Shown here piece after piece: positions 5,714 to 8,386 of a DNA stretch of 8,386 bases. How positions within the stretch are numbered: the first letter of the stretch is position 1; every line of letters starts with the position of its first letter. Source of the DNA: CAADGL01 sp964643885 (GTDB taxonomy: Bacteria > Planctomycetota > Phycisphaerae > UBA1845 > Fen-1342). The stretch spans positions 1-8,386 of the forward strand of contig CAZXUI010000110.1 in assembly GCA_964643885.1 (NCBI GenBank), in the 5' to 3' direction. The position numbers and the translations under genes were made by a program. The notes beneath the pieces were generated by a model. The model made no database searches and was not told the DNA's origin. It saw only the letters and a list, made by a program, of their open reading frames with translations.

Positions 5714-5744
5714 ATTATCCCCGCCGCGCTTTCAGCGTCTTCAA
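5714..5744 (-). promoter_or_regulatory. Candidate sigma-70 promoter of the TlpA-like gene
   Basis: On the minus strand, TTGAAG (5744-5739) and GATAAT (5719-5714) lie 19 bases apart. The -10 matches five of six consensus bases and the -35 four of six, with a slightly long spacer. Transcription would start near 5707, leaving a leader of about 29 bases before ATG 5678. No other candidate in the gap is as good. Confidence 0.4.
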
Positions 5745-5754
5745 AACGCCTGAA

Positions 5755-5784
5755 TTGGGCAAATCGTCCCGCTATTGCTACACT
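5755..5784 (+). promoter_or_regulatory. Weak candidate promoter of mqnE
   Basis: TTGGGC (5755-5760) and TACACT (5779-5784) are separated by 18 bases, each a partial match to the -35 and -10 consensus. The element sits about 58 bp before the GTG start. Between it and the start lies a GC-rich tract containing GGCCGGCC (5816-5823), which could be an operator or only compositional. Confidence 0.25.
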
Positions 5785-5842
5785 CTGGCGCCGTGGCTGC
5801 CGCGCCGGCCCCCCCGGCCGGCCGCAGTGGAGGATCTGCCGC

Positions 5843-7102
5843 GTGCGTGTGCTGGACCCCGGGCTCGAGCCCATTCGCGAGAAAGTCCTGGCCGGCCGGC
5901 GCCTTTCCCACGAGGACGGCGTCGCGCTGTATCGCACGCGCGACATCTTTACCGTCGGGCAGCTCGCCAATCTCGTTCGCGAGCGCCTCCACGGCCGCAA
6001 CGCGTACTTCAACATCAACCGCCACATCAACTACACCAACTACTGCGTGCTGCGGTGCAAGTTCTGCTCCTTCTACCGCTCGCCCGACGGCCGCACCGGC
6101 CTGACATCCATCAGCAACACGGCCGGCTACGAATACTCGCTCGACGAGATCGTCGAGATCGCCCGCGATGCGCACGCCCAGGGCGCGACGGAGGTGCACA
6201 TCGTCGGCGGCCTGCATCCGAAGCTGCCGTTCAGCTTCTACACGGACATGTGCCGCGCCATCAAAGCCGCCTGCCCGGGCATGCACATCAAGGCCTTCAC
6301 CGCGATCGAGATCGTGCATTTCACGCGCATCAGCAAGCCGCGGCTGAGCATCGAGGAGGTGCTGGTTGCGCTGCGCGAGGCCGGCCTCGACAGCCTGCCC
6401 GGCGGCGGGGCGGAGATCTTCGACGACCGCGTCCACGACGAGGCCTACCGTGCCAAGGTCGGCGAGAAGCACTGGTTCGACGTCCACCGCGCCGCCCACG
6501 ACCTGGGCATCCCCAGCAACGCCACAATGCTCTATGGCCACATCGAGGGCATCGAGGAGCGCATCACTCACCTGGTGAAGCTGCGTGAGCATCAGGATGA
6601 GTCGCTCCGCCGGATGCGCGACGCGGCCGGCACGCCGGCGGGCGGAGCGAAGCTGCCCTCGAACGCCGCGGCCGGCGCCGCGGCGGCCTCGCTCGCGAGT
6701 GGTGCGGCGGCGAACTTCGTCGTGCCCGGCCGGGCCGCTGCTTTCCAGTGTTGCATTCCGCTTTCGTTCATTCCCGACCACAGCGCGCTGGCGGACCTGC
6801 CCGGTCCCACCGGTTTGGATGACCTGCGGACGCTGGCCGTCAGCCGCCTGATGCTGGACAACTTTCCGCACATCAAGGCCTTCTGGATCATGCAGAGCCC
6901 CAAGCTCTCGCAGGTGGCGCTGGACTGGGGCGTTGACGACTTCGATGGTACAGTGGTCTGGTATGACATTACGAAGCGCGAGGGCCGCGGTACCAATCGT
7001 CAGGAGCTGACCGTCGACCAGATCCGCCGCCTGATCTTCGAAGCCGGTTGCATTCCCGTCGAGCGCGACACGCTCTACCGTCCCGTCCGCCGCCCGGCGT
7101 AG
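5843..7102 (+). CDS. mqnE: Aminofutalosine synthase (menaquinone biosynthesis, radical SAM)
   Basis: MqnE is a cytoplasmic radical-SAM enzyme of the futalosine menaquinone pathway. It adds the adenosyl radical from SAM to 3-[(1-carboxyvinyl)oxy]benzoate to give aminofutalosine. The cluster motif is C68-VLR-C72-KF-C75 within NYTNYCVLRCKFCSFYR. Further MqnE-typical stretches are VGGLHPKLPF (121-130), KAFTAIEI (150-157), SLPGGGAEIFDDRVHD (184-199) and the C-terminal WYDITKREG. The close relatives MqnC and CofH are less likely because of the LPGGGAEIF and HPKLPF motifs. The start is GTG 5843 with GGAGG (5829-5833) nine bases upstream. The protein is 419 residues, longer than usual, because of an Ala/Gly-rich insert at about 255-300, between LREHQDES and FQCCIPLSF, which normally lie next to each other. 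No other menaquinone genes are adjacent. Respiration through menaquinone is implied. Confidence 0.95.
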   Translation: MRVLDPGLEPIREKVLAGRRLSHEDGVALYRTRDIFTVGQLANLVRERLHGRNAYFNINRHINYTNYCVLRCKFCSFYRSPDGRTGLTSISNTAGYEYSLDEIVEIARDAHAQGATEVHIVGGLHPKLPFSFYTDMCRAIKAACPGMHIKAFTAIEIVHFTRISKPRLSIEEVLVALREAGLDSLPGGGAEIFDDRVHDEAYRAKVGEKHWFDVHRAAHDLGIPSNATMLYGHIEGIEERITHLVKLREHQDESLRRMRDAAGTPAGGAKLPSNAAAGAAAASLASGAAANFVVPGRAAAFQCCIPLSFIPDHSALADLPGPTGLDDLRTLAVSRLMLDNFPHIKAFWIMQSPKLSQVALDWGVDDFDGTVVWYDITKREGRGTNRQELTVDQIRRLIFEAGCIPVERDTLYRPVRRPA

Positions 7103-7106
7103 CGAC

Positions 7107-7167
7107 GCGACGACGCGTTCCGACTCTATCCGCCGTCGGGCGGAGCAATGCGACGACGCGCTCCGAC
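7107..7167. repeat. 18-bp direct repeat after mqnE
   Basis: GCGACGACGCGTTCCGAC (7107-7124) recurs as GCGACGACGCGCTCCGAC (7150-7167), differing at one base, with starts 43 bp apart. The second copy follows the hairpin at 7129-7144. The repeat begins five bases past the mqnE stop codon. Confidence 0.6.
7129..7144 (+). terminator. Weak stem-loop downstream of mqnE
   Basis: TCCGCC (7129-7134) pairs with GGCGGA (7139-7144) around a GTCG loop, 27 bases past the mqnE stop. The 6-bp stem is GC-rich but no T-run follows, so intrinsic termination is uncertain. Confidence 0.35.
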
Positions 7168-7570
7168 CCCGGCCCGGCGTTAGAAGACGTGCTCCCGTTT
7201 CGCCCGTCGCCCCGCGCCGCGGCGAGGATGCGCCCACGGCCCGGCCTGAACGGATACTCGCCCAATCTCTCCGTCGTCGGACCGCACGGCCTGGCGGGTC
7301 GCGAGACGGCGCCGCAGGTAGCGTCGGCTCCGACGCGGTGTACGGGATCTCGGTACGCACCCCGCAATGTGAGCAATCGCACAACTGGTTTCCAGTACAC
7401 CGTTTGCGGGCCAAATTGCCCGGCCGGACAACCGGTGCGTCGGGCGTGTTCATCGTTTGGACGCAATCGGTGGACGTCTACCTCGTGGGCCAGAACCCGG
7501 CCCGTCACGCGCTAGGCGCGGTCCGGCCACGGGCGGTCGCAGAGGGCGTCAGAATCCTCCCAAGGAGAAA

Positions 7571-7606
7571 GGTTTTTCGTCACCCGGCTCGCCCCTCGGA
7601 AAAACC
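7571..7606. repeat. Inverted repeat with T-rich and A-rich arms
   Basis: GGTTTTTC (7571-7578) is the exact inverse of GAAAAACC (7599-7606), with 20 bases between. A second pair, ACCCGG (7582-7587) and CCGGGT (7610-7615), is interleaved with the first, so both stems cannot form at once. A switch-like or terminator role is conceivable but unsupported by any adjacent gene. Confidence 0.35.
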
Positions 7607-7790
7607 GCTCCGGGTCACGCGAAACCGTGTACTCACGGACCGCGTGCGTTTCCATGCGCCGGCGCGTAACTTTCGATTTCACAAACGACTGCGGCGCGGT
7701 CCGCGAGTGCGCCGCTGCCCGGATCCGGTCGCTGGTGCGCGTCGCTACATCCCCGGCCGCGGCCCGTGTTCAGCCCCGAAAATAGCCTCC

Positions 7791-8386
7791 TCAGCAGAAT
7801 TCGTGGGTGAGTTTTGGCTCGGGCAGGCGTCCCATGGCGTGATGTAGGGCGATTTCGGCGGCTTCGAGGGCGCGGAAGCCGCAGGCCTTTCTGATGGTCA
7901 GTTTCACGCGGTCATTCAGGCCCTCGACGATGCCGGCCGAGAATTCCTTTTTCGCGGCGAACCAGTTCAGGATCAGCGTCTGATGCGTGCGGAGGCTGCG
8001 GGCCACCTTCCTGATCGGTTTCAGCCGGCTGCGCAGGGCCCGCTTCACCCAGCCGTCCAGGAAGACCCCGGCCCAGTGGTACGAGGTGTATTCCCACAGG
8101 GCCTGGAAGCTCTCCTTGAGCAGGTAGGCCCGCACGGTCTGCAGACCGTATTGCAGCAGATCGCCCAGGCGGGTCCGCTGGTTGTCGGTCAGGTTCTCGG
8201 GCCGCTTCAGGAAGCACCAGCGGCTGTGCGTCAGCAGCGGCTCGTAGCCGTCGCGGGCCAGCTGCTTGGCCTCGGCCGCCCGCACCTCGTCGATCGCCTT
8301 GTTCAGCCGGGCCACGATGTGGTAGCGGTCCGGGATGGGGGGAATCTGTACGGGTACACGGGCGACAACCCAATCACCCGGGGCGA
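7791..8386 (-). CDS. ISL3-family transposase, C-terminal part (runs off window)
   Basis: This is the C-terminal portion of a DDE transposase of the ISL3 family, which moves an insertion sequence by cut or copy and paste. The motif DRYHIVARLNKAIDEVRAAE, starting at the Asp encoded at 8330-8328, matches the conserved D-R-F-H block with the second catalytic Asp. LTDNQRTRL and the final FSAGIVEGLNDRVKLTIRKA block hold the last catalytic Glu (near 7925), and the ending LPEPKLTHEFC is typical. The frame stays open to the window end, but the 14 or so codons just before DRYH are Pro/Val-rich and do not look like the family to me. The first catalytic Asp and the N-terminal zinc finger would lie outside the window. 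No internal stops or frameshifts are seen in the visible part. I could not define the terminal inverted repeat past the stop. Confidence 0.85.
   Translation of the reverse strand, partial: APGDWVVARVPVQIPPIPDRYHIVARLNKAIDEVRAAEAKQLARDGYEPLLTHSRWCFLKRPENLTDNQRTRLGDLLQYGLQTVRAYLLKESFQALWEYTSYHWAGVFLDGWVKRALRSRLKPIRKVARSLRTHQTLILNWFAAKKEFSAGIVEGLNDRVKLTIRKACGFRALEAAEIALHHAMGRLPEPKLTHEFC

Larger units (their letters stand above)
7103..7790. other. Long gene-free stretch between mqnE and the transposase
   Basis: About 690 bp follow mqnE with no coding region I can support. Open frames exist but are Arg/Pro/Ala-rich, lack ribosome sites and resemble nothing known. I saw no tRNA. It contains a near-perfect 18-bp direct repeat (7107-7124 and 7150-7167), small hairpins (7129-7144, 7384-7396, 7625-7638) and an inverted repeat of T-rich arms (7571-7606). 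It may be decayed sequence flanking the insertion element. Confidence 0.6.

Noticed and set aside
5741..7453. A 570-codon open frame on the minus strand
   Set aside because: It is antisense to mqnE, whose identity is certain from its motifs, and shows no protein-family signal.
7771..7790. A terminal inverted repeat of the ISL3 element next to the transposase stop
   Set aside because: A GGCTATTTTCGGGG stretch past the stop superficially resembles ISL3 ends, but it reads in the wrong orientation, and the other end is outside the window for comparison.
7338..7847. A 169-codon plus-strand open frame after mqnE
   Set aside because: It has no ribosome site, an Arg-rich random-looking sequence, and overlaps the end of the transposase.
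1..8386. CRISPR arrays, rRNA and tRNA genes
   Set aside because: No regularly spaced repeats were seen. No cloverleaf with a proper T-loop was found, including in the gap at 7103-7790, where GTCAGAATCC looked briefly like a T-arm but lacks partners.

Overview
The window is a GC-rich piece of bacterial chromosome. Several features together suggest a planctomycete or a close relative: a lipoprotein-like protein with thrombospondin type 3 calcium repeats, an ECF sigma factor next to a membrane-anchored thioredoxin-fold protein, a futalosine-pathway menaquinone gene (mqnE), GTG and TTG starts, and an ISL3-type transposase. This lineage call is an inference from gene content; no marker gene settles it.

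Layout. (1) 1-202, minus: the first 67 codons of NADP-type glutamate dehydrogenase (gdhA). (2) 203-603: a divergent intergenic region with an 18-bp and a 16-bp perfect palindrome, plus a TATAAT box facing right. (3) 604-2404, plus: a DtxR-like metal-dependent repressor with an unusual Cys-rich tail, a ferritin-like protein 24 bp downstream, and a Ca-repeat lipoprotein. The first two read as an iron sensor and store operon. (4) 2405-2503: a convergent gap with a GC-rich repeat and hairpin. (5) 2504-5678, minus, listed in transcription order: a TlpA/ResA-like thiol-disulfide oxidoreductase, a small two-helix membrane protein, an exported 13-cysteine protein built of three repeats, an ECF sigma factor, and a membrane-anchored thioredoxin-fold protein in the anti-sigma position. 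(6) 5679-5842: a divergent promoter region. (7) 5843-7102, plus: mqnE with an extra Ala-rich insert. (8) 7103-7790: about 690 bp without a convincing gene. (9) 7791-8386, minus: the C-terminal part of an ISL3-family transposase, running off the window.

The most interesting candidate system is 2504-4707. An ECF sigma factor is followed 1 bp later by a membrane protein with a thioredoxin fold whose active site is reduced to a single cysteine (Cys-Pro-Lys-Ala). The Cys-rich exported protein lies just upstream of the sigma gene. In front of that gene is a TGAAC-17 nt-CGTC element, which looks like an ECF-type promoter, with a perfect 17-bp inverted repeat across its spacer. I infer an envelope thiol-redox or metal-stress regulon in which the thioredoxin-like protein senses and holds the sigma factor, and the Cys-rich protein is a main output. 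A TlpA-like oxidoreductase lies immediately upstream. None of this has been tested.

The DtxR-like regulator plus ferritin-like pair is a second, smaller candidate. Both proteins depart from the canonical ligand pattern of their families.
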